Under the pieces are notes generated by a model that worked only from the letters and a program-made list of their open reading frames with translations, made no database searches and had not been told where the DNA came from. A stretch of 64,000 nucleotides of DNA from Herbinix sp. GTDB taxonomy: Bacteria > Bacillota > Clostridia > Lachnospirales > Lachnospiraceae. The stretch spans positions 1 to 64,000 of the forward strand of contig JARBTJ010000011.1 of the NCBI GenBank assembly GCA_029240245.1, read 5' to 3'. Both the position numbers and the translations under genes were made by a program. Positions 20,293 through 31,385 of the stretch are shown in pieces. How positions within the stretch are numbered: the stretch's first letter is position 1; each line of letters begins with the position of its first letter.

Positions 20293-20536
20293 TTTATATG
20301 GTTAGATAACCTTGTAAGAGAAGGATGAGTTAACCTCACAAATCGCTTTGATATTACGGATTGATTGAAATCAATGAAAGCAGTAACTCAAAATGAGATA
20401 CGATAAAAGTAAATCAGAGCAGATCAAATTTTAGAAAATATAGAAAACAAGATGAACCTGAATGTAGGTGAAATACGAAACCCTGCAGCAGGATCAGGAT
20501 GAAAAACAATGAAATGTCGTAGCTTGGAGGATGCCC

Positions 20537-21907
20537 ATGAAAATCACAATGCCTGAGAAAGTGAAATATATCATTGAAACGCTGATGCAGCAAGGCTTTG
20601 AGGCTTATGCTGTGGGCGGCTGTGTCCGTGATATGCTGCTTGGCAGGGAACCTGGGGATTGGGATATCACTACTTCGGCAACGCCCTATGAAGTTAAGAA
20701 GATATTTAAAAGAACGGTGGATACCGGGATACAGCACGGTACGGTGACGGTACTTCTGGATAAGGAGCATTTTGAGGTGACGACTTACCGGCTTGACGGC
20801 ATTTATGAGGATAACCGTCATCCAAGGGAGGTAACCTTCACTGCCAGCTTATCGGAGGATTTAAGACGTCGCGATTTTACCATTAATGCAATGGCGTATA
20901 ACGAAAAGGAAGGAATTATTGACTTATTCGGAGGACGTGAGGATTTAGAAAGAGGCTTCATCCGCTGCGTAGGAAGCCCAAAGGAGCGTTTTGACGAGGA
21001 TGCCTTACGAATACTTCGGGCAGTACGTTTTTCAGCTCAATTAGGCTTTCAAATCGAGCAGGATACCTTAAAGGCGGTTAAAGAAAAGGTGGAACATCTT
21101 AAGAATATCAGCGCGGAACGTATCCGGGTAGAATTGACCAAGCTGTTAATATCGGACCATCCGGAGTATTTTAGGGTGTTGTATGAAACAGGAATTACAA
21201 AGGTGGTTATACCGGAATTTGATCCCATGATGGTTACCGGCCAAAAGAATATCCATCATATCTATAGTGTTGGCGAACATACTCTGCATGCCCTTAAGAC
21301 GGTGGCGGATAAGTCATCCGGTCAGCAATTTTCGGCTAGGGAAAAAATTATACTGCGCTGGACCATGTTGCTTCATGACATTGAAAAGCCGGGTACCATC
21401 AGCCTTGGTAAGGATGGTCAGAATCATTTTTACGGCCATCAGGAAAAAGGTGCCTTGACCGCAAAAAATATCTTAAAGCGATTAAAGTTTGATAATGATA
21501 CATTGGATACGGTGGTTCACTTAATACGCTGGCATGATTACCGGTTTGTGTTAACACCGGCAGGAATGAGAAAAGCAGCGGCCAAGATCGGTAAGGAGTA
21601 TATGGAACTTCTATTTGAAGTAAACCGTGCAGACACCTCAGCGAAAAATCCGGAGCGGACAGCGGAAAAACAGGAAAAGCTTCAAATGGCGAGAACGCTC
21701 TATCAGGAGCTGCTTACCAGGGGAGAATGCGTCAGTCTAAAGGAGTTAAGCATAAGTGGCAGGGATTTACTCGCAGAGGGCTTTGTTCCGGGACCAAGAC
21801 TTGGTGAAATATTAAACCAATTGCTTTCAGCAGTCATCGAGGACCCAGAACTTAACCGGAAGGAAACACTTCTAGCGATGGCAAAGGATAGGAAGGAAGT
21901 ACAATAA
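20537..21907 (+). CDS. cca: CCA tRNA nucleotidyltransferase
   Basis: GGCVRDMLLGREPGDWDI nucleotidyltransferase motif plus HD domain. Confidence 0.9.
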   Translation: MKITMPEKVKYIIETLMQQGFEAYAVGGCVRDMLLGREPGDWDITTSATPYEVKKIFKRTVDTGIQHGTVTVLLDKEHFEVTTYRLDGIYEDNRHPREVTFTASLSEDLRRRDFTINAMAYNEKEGIIDLFGGREDLERGFIRCVGSPKERFDEDALRILRAVRFSAQLGFQIEQDTLKAVKEKVEHLKNISAERIRVELTKLLISDHPEYFRVLYETGITKVVIPEFDPMMVTGQKNIHHIYSVGEHTLHALKTVADKSSGQQFSAREKIILRWTMLLHDIEKPGTISLGKDGQNHFYGHQEKGALTAKNILKRLKFDNDTLDTVVHLIRWHDYRFVLTPAGMRKAAAKIGKEYMELLFEVNRADTSAKNPERTAEKQEKLQMARTLYQELLTRGECVSLKELSISGRDLLAEGFVPGPRLGEILNQLLSAVIEDPELNRKETLLAMAKDRKEVQ

Positions 21908-21920
21908 TATAACATTTAAT

Positions 21921-21959
21921 GAAAAACACTTTAGAAAATATTTCTAAGGTGTTTTTTAT
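21921..21959 (+). terminator. Intrinsic terminator downstream of cca
   Basis: AAAAACACTTTAGAAAATATTTCTAAGGTGTTTTTT. Confidence 0.75.
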
Positions 21960-22040
21960 ATTCATGAATTAGAAAGTATTAACATAATATTAGAAAGACG
22001 GGTATAGGCTCATCATGAATTATTGTAAGGAGGATTAGCT

Positions 22041-23129
22041 GTGGAGGATAGAAGTCAGGAAGCATTAAAAAGATATCGTCTGAAGATTTATAACATATAT
22101 AGAGCAAGAGGCGCTTATCTGTTGGAGACTGATGGCGGCTTAAAGCTTTTTAAATGCTTTGAAGGCTCCAGAAACAGAGCCTTATTTGAACATAGGGTAA
22201 AAGAGCATCTATTTCAACACGGCTTTCATAATATCGACCAATTTGTGAAAACGATAGATGATGACATCATTTCGGAGGACTCATTAGGGAATCAGTATAT
22301 TATGAAAAACTGGTTCTGGGGCGAAGAATGCAATCTTAAGGAATTGTCCCAGATAGAAGCGTCTTCTGCTAATCTGGCAAGACTTCATTGTATTCTTCAG
22401 GACGTTGACTTTACAAAGGAACAGTTAGATTACAATATTACGGATAACTTAATGGAGACCTTTGATAAACGAAACCGTGAGTTAAAGAGGGTAAAAGGCT
22501 ACATCCGTGAAAAGCGCCAGAAAAATGAGTTTGAGGTATCCTATTTAAACTATTATGAACCCTTTTATGCGCAAGGACTCCAGGCAGCTCAAAGGCTGGA
22601 CTGTTCACCTTACCGGACCTTGGTCGAGGAAGCGAAAGCAAAACGCAGAGTATGCCATGGTAATTACACTTATCATAATATCATCATGATGAAGACCAAA
22701 ACGGATGCCATCTCAAAAACCTATGTTCCACCGGGATGGATTAACAAGCAACCGCTAACGGTTACGGATATTTCATCAAACAGTGGATCACCCATCATAA
22801 CAACGAATTTTGAGAAGGCTTACATAGGCTTGCAGATATCGGACCTGTATCAATTTGTACGGAAGGTCATGGAGAAAAACGACTGGGATATCCTTTACGG
22901 CAGCAATATGATTGAGTCGTATGACAGGGTAAGACCGATTTCTAAGGCAGAACTTAATATACTGTACTTATTATTGCTTTATCCCGAGAAATTCTGGAAG
23001 ATCACCAATTTCTATTATAATGGTAAGAAGTCCTGGGTATCGGAACGCAATATACAAAAACTGAACAGCATCGGTGAACAGAATGCCAAGAAAGAGATGT
23101 TCCTTCAGAGGTTGGAAAGTATCTTATAG
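22041..23129 (+). CDS. CotS-family spore coat kinase-like protein
   Basis: CotS/YsxE-like pattern: YLLETDGGLKLFKCF...ANLARLHCILQ...RRVCHGNYTYHNII. Confidence 0.75.
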   Translation: MEDRSQEALKRYRLKIYNIYRARGAYLLETDGGLKLFKCFEGSRNRALFEHRVKEHLFQHGFHNIDQFVKTIDDDIISEDSLGNQYIMKNWFWGEECNLKELSQIEASSANLARLHCILQDVDFTKEQLDYNITDNLMETFDKRNRELKRVKGYIREKRQKNEFEVSYLNYYEPFYAQGLQAAQRLDCSPYRTLVEEAKAKRRVCHGNYTYHNIIMMKTKTDAISKTYVPPGWINKQPLTVTDISSNSGSPIITTNFEKAYIGLQISDLYQFVRKVMEKNDWDILYGSNMIESYDRVRPISKAELNILYLLLLYPEKFWKITNFYYNGKKSWVSERNIQKLNSIGEQNAKKEMFLQRLESIL

Positions 23130-23214
23130 GTAAATATCTACGATTGAATATCCTTCCTGGGTAAGCTATAATACAGATAAAGAACAAGGTAGAAAAATCA
23201 GGATTGAGGGTACG

Positions 23215-24642
23215 ATGGAGCGAAAAAAGGAACATAAGAAACAATATAAGGTGAATTTGAGGCCAATCATCAGCCTTATCATTGGGTTGACCTTTTTTTC
23301 CATTATTATATTTATCACCATGGCGGACGCCTCGAAGGATTCGAAAAAGCAAGGGAATACAAATCAACAGGATGGCAAGCCCTTAGTAAATAACCAGACA
23401 GGCAACGAGACGGGATACCTTTCTGTGGTAAAGGAAATCAATGCACAAGCTCACACAATAACGTTATTTCATGTTATGAGCGGAGAAGAACTTATATTAT
23501 CCTATAACGGTGGCAGTGATATTACAGATAAATACGGACATTTGATCTCTATGAGTCAGATACCGGTCGGAGCGATGGTGGAGGCTGACTATCATGGGGA
23601 AACGGGTAAATTAGCGAAAATGAGTATATCCTCCTCAGCATGGGAGTATGCAGGTGTGAAAAATCTTACCATTGACCGAGATTCCGGAATCATGAGGATT
23701 GCCGATACAAAATATAAATTTACGGATAGTTTAGTTGTAGTAGATGGACAGGAGCTGATTTCGGTCACAGACATAGCCGAACAGGATGAACTTACTGTTC
23801 GCGGATACGAAGAGACCATCTGGTCGGTTACGGTTACGAGAGGACATGGGATTGTTACACTTACGGATTATGAGAATTTAATCGGAGCCAGCATTACTAT
23901 CGGATATGAGGCCATACAGCAGATTACTGAGGATTTGGTGATAACGGTGCGTGAGGGTGATTTTAACCTGACGGTTGAAAATAAGGATTTTAGTGCAACA
24001 AAAAATGTCTCTGTATTTCGAAATCAGGAAACGGTAGTATCCTTGCGTGATATTGGACCAAAGGCAGAGAAAAAGGGCTTACTGGTATTTGAGATTACGC
24101 CGTTTGGAGCCGATATGTTTATCGATGGAATACTTACCACCTATGCAAATGCGATTGAGATGGTTTATGGCGAATATCAACTGGAGGTTTCCCTTGACGG
24201 TTATACCACCTTCAAAGGGATACTGAACGTTGATTCTGCCGGTAAAACTATGAAAATTGATCTTCCAAAGATATCAAGCGGTGAAGGTGCTGTTATAACG
24301 GTAGAGCAGGGAAATAATAATTTGCCTCCTGATACAGGAGCAACCGACCCCATAGAGGATAATTCCTCCGGAGATAATGCTTCGAACGATCCAGAAAACG
24401 GTTCGGAGGAGGAAACGGTGGATCAGGAGCATTCCATTATTGTACAGCAGCCAATTGGAGCCTCTGTTTATTTAAATGGAGTATTTAAAGGCTTTGCTCC
24501 CGTCACTTTTGAAAAAATCATCGGAACCCATGTACTTACTTTTATCATGGAGGGTTATGAAACAAAAAGTTATACGGTGGAGGTGCCGGATAATGGTTTG
24601 GATTCCTATTTCTCCTTTGATAATCTTATAAAAAGCAGATAG
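23215..24642 (+). CDS. PEGA-domain membrane-anchored protein
   Basis: N-terminal TM helix; C-terminal PEGA-like repeat HSIIVQQPIGASVYLNGVFKGFAPVTFEKI. Confidence 0.75.
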   Translation: MERKKEHKKQYKVNLRPIISLIIGLTFFSIIIFITMADASKDSKKQGNTNQQDGKPLVNNQTGNETGYLSVVKEINAQAHTITLFHVMSGEELILSYNGGSDITDKYGHLISMSQIPVGAMVEADYHGETGKLAKMSISSSAWEYAGVKNLTIDRDSGIMRIADTKYKFTDSLVVVDGQELISVTDIAEQDELTVRGYEETIWSVTVTRGHGIVTLTDYENLIGASITIGYEAIQQITEDLVITVREGDFNLTVENKDFSATKNVSVFRNQETVVSLRDIGPKAEKKGLLVFEITPFGADMFIDGILTTYANAIEMVYGEYQLEVSLDGYTTFKGILNVDSAGKTMKIDLPKISSGEGAVITVEQGNNNLPPDTGATDPIEDNSSGDNASNDPENGSEEETVDQEHSIIVQQPIGASVYLNGVFKGFAPVTFEKIIGTHVLTFIMEGYETKSYTVEVPDNGLDSYFSFDNLIKSR

Positions 24643-24851
24643 TAATCCTACCCGAGCCATATGATACAGGCTGACAAAAAATTAATATTTTTTGTTAGTT
24701 TGTGTCGCATGTCTTGGGATTACTTAAAATTGAATAATATTTTGGAGCATCGATAAGATTTGTGTCTACCGATTTTTGATCCTCTCTCTTTTCAAAATAG
24801 TTAACGTAAGCTATAATAAATGTTAAATTATGGAAAAGAGAGGGGATTTTT

Positions 24852-25985
24852 ATGGTGCAGTATTTGTTCGAACAGAATATCATTATTTACACTTTCGTAG
24901 GGCTATGCGGACTTGGTTTACTATTCCGTTTAATTATTGATTTGGTTCATAATCGATTAGTGAAGGAATCGGACAATCCGGGAGCAGCAAAAAACAAACA
25001 GTTAAAGCATATCAAACTTAAATTTGAAACCTGCTATAAGCTCAAAATAGGTGTTAATAATGTGGATACATTTGTGGATAAGAATGTATTGAGGCATCGT
25101 TTCGGTGGAATATTATTATCCACATGGGAGGTACTAAGTGGACAAGTCCTCTATTTTAGCTTGCTGCTAGTGCCTACAAGTGCCTTGTTTGGGGTGTTTT
25201 TCGACTGTGGACAAGATCTGATCTTGCTAACGGGGACTGTGGGTATTACAACGAGCGCTGTTTTAATCCTTGTGGATAAAGGGTTAAATTTACAGGACAA
25301 AAAGAAGATGATTCGAATGAATTTATTAGATTATTTGGAGAATTTCTGTAAAGTCAGACTGGAACAGGAAGTTTTCAATCCGGAAATGTTAGAACAATAC
25401 CGAAATGAATATTTTATTAAAAACGGAGATAGTATGCAGGGTAATTTAGCTGCAACCAGAAGCAAGATAGAGACGAAAGATGAATTAGACCGTAGAAGAG
25501 AAGCAAGACGCAAGAAGGAAGAAGAAAAGAGAGTGCTTACTTTAAAGAGAGAAGAAGAGCAGAAAAAGATAGAAGAGTTCCGTAAGGAGGAAGAAAAAAG
25601 AAAGATTGAAGAAAGAAAGAGAATTGCAGCAAAGCGGAGGGAAGAAGAGCTATTAAAGCTGGAAGAGGAAAGAGAGGCACTCGAGGCGAAGCGGAAAGAA
25701 GCAAAAAAGAAATTGGAAGAGAAGCAACAGATGAGTGGATCAAAACAACATAGACAGGAGATCAAAGAAAAGCTGTTAAAAAGCATGGAGGAGGACATTA
25801 AGGCTCCGGAGAAGAACTCGAATATGGATAATCTGATGGAGGGAATGGAAGAAATAGCTGCTGAAAAGGAACATGAGGAGAAAGAGCATATCATAAAGGT
25901 TCCCGAACCGGTAGAAAAGAAGAAACTTATGACTTCCCAGGAAGAAAAATTAATTGAAGATATCTTAAAAGAATTTTTTGCATAG
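24852..25985 (+). CDS. Membrane protein with long charged coiled-coil tail, unknown function
   Basis: Long ORF with RBS gagaggggatttttatg; hydrophobic N-terminal half, K/E/R-rich coiled coil. Confidence 0.6.
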   Translation: MVQYLFEQNIIIYTFVGLCGLGLLFRLIIDLVHNRLVKESDNPGAAKNKQLKHIKLKFETCYKLKIGVNNVDTFVDKNVLRHRFGGILLSTWEVLSGQVLYFSLLLVPTSALFGVFFDCGQDLILLTGTVGITTSAVLILVDKGLNLQDKKKMIRMNLLDYLENFCKVRLEQEVFNPEMLEQYRNEYFIKNGDSMQGNLAATRSKIETKDELDRRREARRKKEEEKRVLTLKREEEQKKIEEFRKEEEKRKIEERKRIAAKRREEELLKLEEEREALEAKRKEAKKKLEEKQQMSGSKQHRQEIKEKLLKSMEEDIKAPEKNSNMDNLMEGMEEIAAEKEHEEKEHIIKVPEPVEKKKLMTSQEEKLIEDILKEFFA

Positions 25986-26070
25986 TTTGTGGATTTATGA
26001 GGAAAAATCATTGAATAAAAACTTTGTGTTTGCTAAAATAGAAGAAAAGTTAATAAAGGAGTAGATAAAC

Positions 26071-27420
26071 ATGGCAAATAAAGTATCATTTGATTTTTCC
26101 GCAACGAAGAAATTTATCTCATTAACCGAGATTGAGATGATAAAGGCGGCTACTGAAACAGCCAAGGAACAGCTATTAAACAGAAACGGGGCAGGAAATG
26201 ACTTCTTAGGATGGATTGATCTTCCCGTAGATTATGATAAAGAGGAGTTTGACCGTATCCTAAAGGCATCCGAAAAGATTAAAAAGGATTCAGACGTTTT
26301 ACTTGTCATCGGTATCGGTGGATCCTACCTGGGTGCAAGAGCTGCCATCGAATTTTTAAGACACAGCTTTTATAATTCTGTTTCAAAAGAAATCAGGAAG
26401 ACACCGGAGATTTATTTTGTAGGAAATAACATCAGCAGCAATTATATGAATCATTTGAAGGATGTAATCGGAGACCGTGATTTCTCCATCAACATGATCA
26501 GTAAGTCCGGAACAACAACCGAGCCTGCCATTGCGTTCCGTGTATTCAAGAAACTTTTAACTGAGAAATACGGTAAACAGGAAGCAGGAAAACGAATCTA
26601 CTGCACAACGGACAAGGCAAAGGGTGCTCTTAAAAACTTAGCAACCGAAGAGGGTTATGAAACCTTCGTGGTACCCGATGATGTGGGTGGACGTTATTCC
26701 GTATTAACGGCTGTTGGACTTCTTCCGATTGCAGTCAGCGGTGCGGATATTACTAAGCTGATGGAAGGTGCAGCAAGCATGAGAGAATATTGCTTAAACA
26801 CTGCTTATGAAAATAATGATTCCATGAAATATGCTGCTGTTCGCAATATTTTATTACGTAAGGGCAAAGGCATTGAAATTTTGGTAAATTATGAGCCGAG
26901 CCTTCATTTTGTATCCGAATGGTGGAAACAGTTATTCGGTGAGAGCGAAGGAAAAGATCAGAAGGGTATTTACCCGGCAAGCGTTGACTTTACCACTGAC
27001 TTACATTCCATGGGTCAATTTATCCAGGATGGTCAGAGAACTATGTTTGAAACGGTGGTTAGTGTTGAGAAATCCTCTACGGAGATTATTCTTGAGGAAG
27101 AAGAGGTGGATCTTGACGGACTTAATTATCTTGCCGGAAAGAGCGTAGACTTTGTTAACAAGAGTGCGATGAAGGGTACTCTTCTAGCACACACCGATGG
27201 CAATGTTCCGAATCTTATGGTAAGTGTACCGGAGCAAAACGAATTCTATTTGGGTGAGCTGTTCTATTTCTTCGAATTTGCCTGTGGAATCAGCGGCTAT
27301 TTACTTGGCGTAAATCCATTTGACCAACCGGGTGTAGAAAGCTATAAGAAGAATATGTTTGCGCTTCTTGGAAAACCCGGCTTTGAGGCTCAGAGAGAAG
27401 AGTTGTTAAAGAGATTATAA
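26071..27420 (+). CDS. pgi: Glucose-6-phosphate isomerase
   Basis: PGI motifs ([49 protein letters not shown]). Confidence 0.95.
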   Translation: MANKVSFDFSATKKFISLTEIEMIKAATETAKEQLLNRNGAGNDFLGWIDLPVDYDKEEFDRILKASEKIKKDSDVLLVIGIGGSYLGARAAIEFLRHSFYNSVSKEIRKTPEIYFVGNNISSNYMNHLKDVIGDRDFSINMISKSGTTTEPAIAFRVFKKLLTEKYGKQEAGKRIYCTTDKAKGALKNLATEEGYETFVVPDDVGGRYSVLTAVGLLPIAVSGADITKLMEGAASMREYCLNTAYENNDSMKYAAVRNILLRKGKGIEILVNYEPSLHFVSEWWKQLFGESEGKDQKGIYPASVDFTTDLHSMGQFIQDGQRTMFETVVSVEKSSTEIILEEEEVDLDGLNYLAGKSVDFVNKSAMKGTLLAHTDGNVPNLMVSVPEQNEFYLGELFYFFEFACGISGYLLGVNPFDQPGVESYKKNMFALLGKPGFEAQREELLKRL

Positions 27421-27432
27421 TAAAATAATAAT

Positions 27433-27487
27433 AAAAGGCGTGTCGCAAAATGACTTTCTAAGTTAGGTGATACGCCTTTTCTTTTTT
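27433..27487 (+). terminator. Intrinsic terminator downstream of pgi
   Basis: AAAAGGCGTgTC...GgTGATACGCCTTTTC-TTTTTT. Confidence 0.75.
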
Positions 27488-27649
27488 ACTAATAAAAATA
27501 GCCGTAGTTTTTCTCTTCAGCAAATATATTCAACCGTCATTAAATAATCTATTAGCTCCTTTTAAAAAGTGAGACGGGTAAACATATTTTTATGAAATGT
27601 GAGTTTTGTCTGTAGTAACAGAAAAGGTTTGTGAGAGTATAATATAGTG

Positions 27650-27845
27650 ATAATGAATTTGGTGGGCAATGCAGTAACAACGGGATAGGATACATATCTT
27701 TGAGAATACGCAACCGAATCCCTTATACCTCATGTTTTGAGTATGAACAGATTACTGCCTTGATACCTTACCAGAAATATTCGGCTGCTTGACATAGATA
27801 TGACGATCCGCCCCTTTTCAGGGGCGGATTTGTTATGTCAAAGGG
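27650..27845 (+). ncRNA. Candidate structured RNA (unassigned; 6S-like possible but unproven)
   Basis: TATAAT at 27638; long-range stem GGTGGGCAATGCAGTAA (27661-27677)/TTACTGCCTTGATACC (27752-27767); internal GGGAT/ATCCC and ATAC-CTCA/TGAGTAT; 3' two-tier hairpin 27789-27841. Confidence 0.4.
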
Positions 27846-27935
27846 CATTTCCGGTCGTAGTATTCGGAAGCCGCATTTCTTGCCAAGCACTAAAAAAGGG
27901 AGCCTTGCTCCCTTAGGTTAGTTGATATGATAGTC

Positions 27936-28613
27936 TTACGGCATAATGGCTACGTAATGATACATTAAAATAAAGTGGCAAAGGCTTCCGCCCATAACGA
28001 ATAGATGGAATATCTCGTGGGAACCGAAATACTTATGCTTACCGTTAAATATGGGAAGCTTTAATGCGTAAATAACTCCACCGAGGGTGTAGATGACACC
28101 TCCTGCTAATAACCATGCAAAGCCGGCAGCTGAGAGAGAATTAATAATCTGTGTAAAGGCTAATACGCAGGTCCAACCCATAGCAATATAGACAACAGAG
28201 GAGAACCATTTCGGGCAGTTTACCCAAATGCTTGTTACAAAGAGGCCGATGATCGCCAGGGTCCAGATAAGAATAAGAAGAGTAATTCCGGTCGTACCAC
28301 CAAGAGCAATCAAACAGATTGGAGTATAGGTGCCGGCAATTAAAACATAGATCATCATGTGATCAAACTTCTTAAGCCTTCGGTTTATTTTAAGATTAAT
28401 ATTTAAGGTATGATATAAAGTGCTTGCGACATATAATAAAATCATACTCAAAATGAATACACTCAGGGAAATGATGTGAACTGAGGAGGGTTTAGCAGCG
28501 GCCTTAATAAGTAATGGCAGAGCTGCAAATAAGGCCATCAATGTTCCGATAAAATGGGTTATGGCGCTTCCGGGATCTTTTGCTTTAATTTTTTTCACTG
28601 TCATAAAAATCAA
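27936..28613 (-). CDS. Hemolysin III / PAQR family membrane protein
   Basis: HlyIII motif pattern (DPGSAITHFIGT..., ASTLYHTL, DHMMIYVLIAGTYTPICL, GSHEIFHLFVMGGSLCHF). Confidence 0.9.
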   Translation of the reverse strand: MIFMTVKKIKAKDPGSAITHFIGTLMALFAALPLLIKAAAKPSSVHIISLSVFILSMILLYVASTLYHTLNINLKINRRLKKFDHMMIYVLIAGTYTPICLIALGGTTGITLLILIWTLAIIGLFVTSIWVNCPKWFSSVVYIAMGWTCVLAFTQIINSLSAAGFAWLLAGGVIYTLGGVIYALKLPIFNGKHKYFGSHEIFHLFVMGGSLCHFILMYHYVAIMP

Positions 28614-28856
28614 CTCCTTTTAAATTTAAGCTATGATGGATTAGTTTTACCAATCTTGTTATGTAATATACATCACGCAATCTATATAATATGTTATGTA
28701 GTAATTAAAACTACGTGAGGTATATTCATATACTACAACACATTGTTTTAAATTGCAATAGGTGAATCCGCTAATTTTTATTTTTAAAATATAGGTAATT
28801 ATGGTATACTGAACAAAATAGCTTGAAAATTTTTGAGCAAGGACGGGTGGATTTGG

Positions 28857-29054
28857 ATGGATTTTTATATTGGTGACATTGTAAAGCTGAAAAAACAGCA
28901 TCCCTGCGGTAGCAGCGAGTGGGAGATTCTTAGGGTAGGTATGGACTTTCGCTTAAAATGCCTGGGTTGTGGGCATCAGATTATGATTCCCAGAAAGCAG
29001 GTAGAAAAGAATACGAAACAGGTGCGTAAGCCGGAAAACGGTCAAATTACCTAA
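28857..29054 (+). CDS. DUF951 family protein
   Basis: MDFYIGDIVKLKKQHPCGSSEWEILRVGMDFRLKCLGCGHQIMIPRKQVEK; ATG at 28857. Confidence 0.88.
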   Translation: MDFYIGDIVKLKKQHPCGSSEWEILRVGMDFRLKCLGCGHQIMIPRKQVEKNTKQVRKPENGQIT

Positions 29055-29168
29055 TCAAAGGAAGTGTTGTTAACAGAAAGTAGGAAAGAAACCTATTTTC
29101 ACACTGAAGGTTGTAATATGAGAAGGCATGCGAGTAATTATTCTCGGAACTTGGAAGGAGAATAGAAT

Positions 29169-29816
29169 ATGAAATATATACTAATGGATTTGGACGGGAC
29201 CATCACAAATCCCAAGCTTGGCATAACGAAGTCCCTACAATATGCATTAAAGCATTGGGACATCGTGATTGATGATCTGGATACCCTAACGAAACATATT
29301 GGGCCGCCATTAAAAGATACCTTTACCGAGGATTATGGCTTTTCGGAGGAAGAGGCGATCAAAGGGATTAAGGTATACCGTGAGTATTTTGAAGTAGACG
29401 GTTTATATGAAAATGAAGTTTACGAGGGTATGCAGGAACTTCTGGAAAAATTAAAGAATGCAGATATGTCATTAATTGTAGCAACTTCAAAACCTGAGCG
29501 GATGGCAAGACAGATTTTAGAGCACTTTTCATTGGCAGACTATTTTGATGATATCTGCGGTGCTGCTCCGGATGACACAAGGTCAAAAAAGGAAGAGGTT
29601 ATTCGATACGCCTTACAACGAAATGACATCACGGATTTTTGTGAAGTGGTGATGGTCGGAGACCGTAAGTATGATGTGGAGGGTGCTAAAACCGTGGGAA
29701 TTACAAGCATAGGGGTGTTGTATGGATTTGGCAGCCGGGAGGAATTAAAGGAGGCCGGAGCAGACCGTATTGCCGGGACCGTGAAGGAGCTCTATGAGGT
29801 AATAATGAACATTTAG
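29169..29816 (+). CDS. HAD-superfamily phosphatase (phosphoglycolate phosphatase-like)
   Basis: MDLDGTI motif I, ATSKPE motif II, MVGDRKYDVEGAK motif IV. Confidence 0.88.
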   Translation: MKYILMDLDGTITNPKLGITKSLQYALKHWDIVIDDLDTLTKHIGPPLKDTFTEDYGFSEEEAIKGIKVYREYFEVDGLYENEVYEGMQELLEKLKNADMSLIVATSKPERMARQILEHFSLADYFDDICGAAPDDTRSKKEEVIRYALQRNDITDFCEVVMVGDRKYDVEGAKTVGITSIGVLYGFGSREELKEAGADRIAGTVKELYEVIMNI

Positions 29817-29866
29817 AAGAATGGCTTAACATATTGAATTAAATACTAGAAAGGTTCAGGTGCAGG

Positions 29867-30619
29867 ATGAAGTTTATATCATGGAATGTCAATGGATTAA
29901 GGGCATGTTTAAATAAGGGCTTTCAGGAATTTTTTCAACAAATGGATGCAGATGTGTTCTGTCTTCAGGAGACGAAGCTGCAGCCGGAGCAGGTTGAGAT
30001 ATCCTTCGAAGGGTATCATCAATATTTTAATTCGGCGATTCGTAAAGGATACTCCGGAACAGCGGTATTTACAAAGAAAGAGCCGCTCAGTGTCTGCTTT
30101 GACTTGTGTATGGACAGGCACAATGATGAGGGGAGAACAATTACTTTAGAGTTCGAGGACTACTACCTGGTAACCGTATATACTCCTAATTCCAAAAAGG
30201 AACTGGAAAGGCTGGACTACCGTATGCAATGGGAAGAGGATTTCAGGTCATATGTGTTATCACTGGATGAAAAGAAACCGGTTGTCATCTGTGGTGATTT
30301 AAATGTAGCACATCGGGAAATCGATTTGAAGAATCCGAAAACAAATACGAGAAGCGCAGGTTTTACCCTTGAGGAGAGGGACAAGCTTACGAAACTGATT
30401 AACAGTGGATTTACGGATACCTTCCGTTATAAATATCCTGAGGTTACGGAGGTCTATACCTGGTGGTCCTACATGTTTAAAGCGAGAGAAAAGAATGTTG
30501 GGTGGCGTATCGATTATTTTCTGGTATCTGACCGGTTGCAGGAACGAATTATAGATAGTCTTGCTCATATGGATGTGATGGGAAGTGACCATTGTCCGGT
30601 AGAATTAATTCTGGAATAA
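29867..30619 (+). CDS. Exodeoxyribonuclease III (AP endonuclease)
   Basis: ISWNVNGLRACL, LQETKLQ, GDLNVAH, GSDHCPVEL motifs. Confidence 0.92.
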   Translation: MKFISWNVNGLRACLNKGFQEFFQQMDADVFCLQETKLQPEQVEISFEGYHQYFNSAIRKGYSGTAVFTKKEPLSVCFDLCMDRHNDEGRTITLEFEDYYLVTVYTPNSKKELERLDYRMQWEEDFRSYVLSLDEKKPVVICGDLNVAHREIDLKNPKTNTRSAGFTLEERDKLTKLINSGFTDTFRYKYPEVTEVYTWWSYMFKAREKNVGWRIDYFLVSDRLQERIIDSLAHMDVMGSDHCPVELILE

Positions 30620-30743
30620 CCGCTTAAAAAGAAACTAATTTCGTAATTGGTGAACTTGACTGCGAGAGGTTAATATTGGCAGTATAAGGCAATTGCGAAA
30701 CTCATATTCTGTATTAATCGCTCACAATTGAAAGGATTTCGCT

Positions 30744-31319
30744 ATGGAAATATATGATATTACTCAGGAATTGTTCGGTGGAAATGTCTACCCCGGTGAT
30801 GAAGCCCCAAGCTATCGCAGGGTGTTGGACATGGAAAAGGGTGATCTCTGTAATCTGTCAGTTCTTACGATGTGTGCCCATAATGCGACCCATCTGGATG
30901 CACCGAAGCATTTTTATAAAGATGGAAAGCCTATGGAACAGCTTGATTTAGCCAGGTGTATCGGACCCTGTTCGGTGATCGATTTATGGTCTGATTCGCT
31001 GGATATACTGGAGGATAGATTAAAAACCAGCCAGAAACGGTTATTGTTAAAAGGCAAGGTAACCGTGACGCTAGAGATGGCAAAGCTTTTTAACCGGTAT
31101 CAGATTGAACTGGTCGGAGTAGAAAGTCAGAGCGTTGGACCGCTGGATGCACCGATGCCGGTTCATCTTGAGTTATTGAAAACAGAAGTGGTTTTACTGG
31201 AGGGACTTGTGCTTGCGAATGTGAAGGCAGACGATTATTTTCTGTTTGCAGCGCCTTTGAAACTGGGCGGATGTGAAGGTGCTCCCTGTAGGGCGGTATT
31301 GTTAAAATTTGACGAATAA
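30744..31319 (+). CDS. Cyclase family protein (kynurenine formamidase-like)
   Basis: HNATHLDAPKHF motif. Confidence 0.82.
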   Translation: MEIYDITQELFGGNVYPGDEAPSYRRVLDMEKGDLCNLSVLTMCAHNATHLDAPKHFYKDGKPMEQLDLARCIGPCSVIDLWSDSLDILEDRLKTSQKRLLLKGKVTVTLEMAKLFNRYQIELVGVESQSVGPLDAPMPVHLELLKTEVVLLEGLVLANVKADDYFLFAAPLKLGGCEGAPCRAVLLKFDE

Positions 31320-31385
31320 TCTACTTGTAATAATGAATGGGAGAAGGTATACTCGAGTAAGAAGGACCAATGATAAAGCAAAGGG

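Noticed and set aside
25331-26011. 226-aa Ser/Phe-rich minus-strand ORF
   Set aside because: Antisense to the K/E-rich coiled-coil CDS; composition is the expected complement artefact
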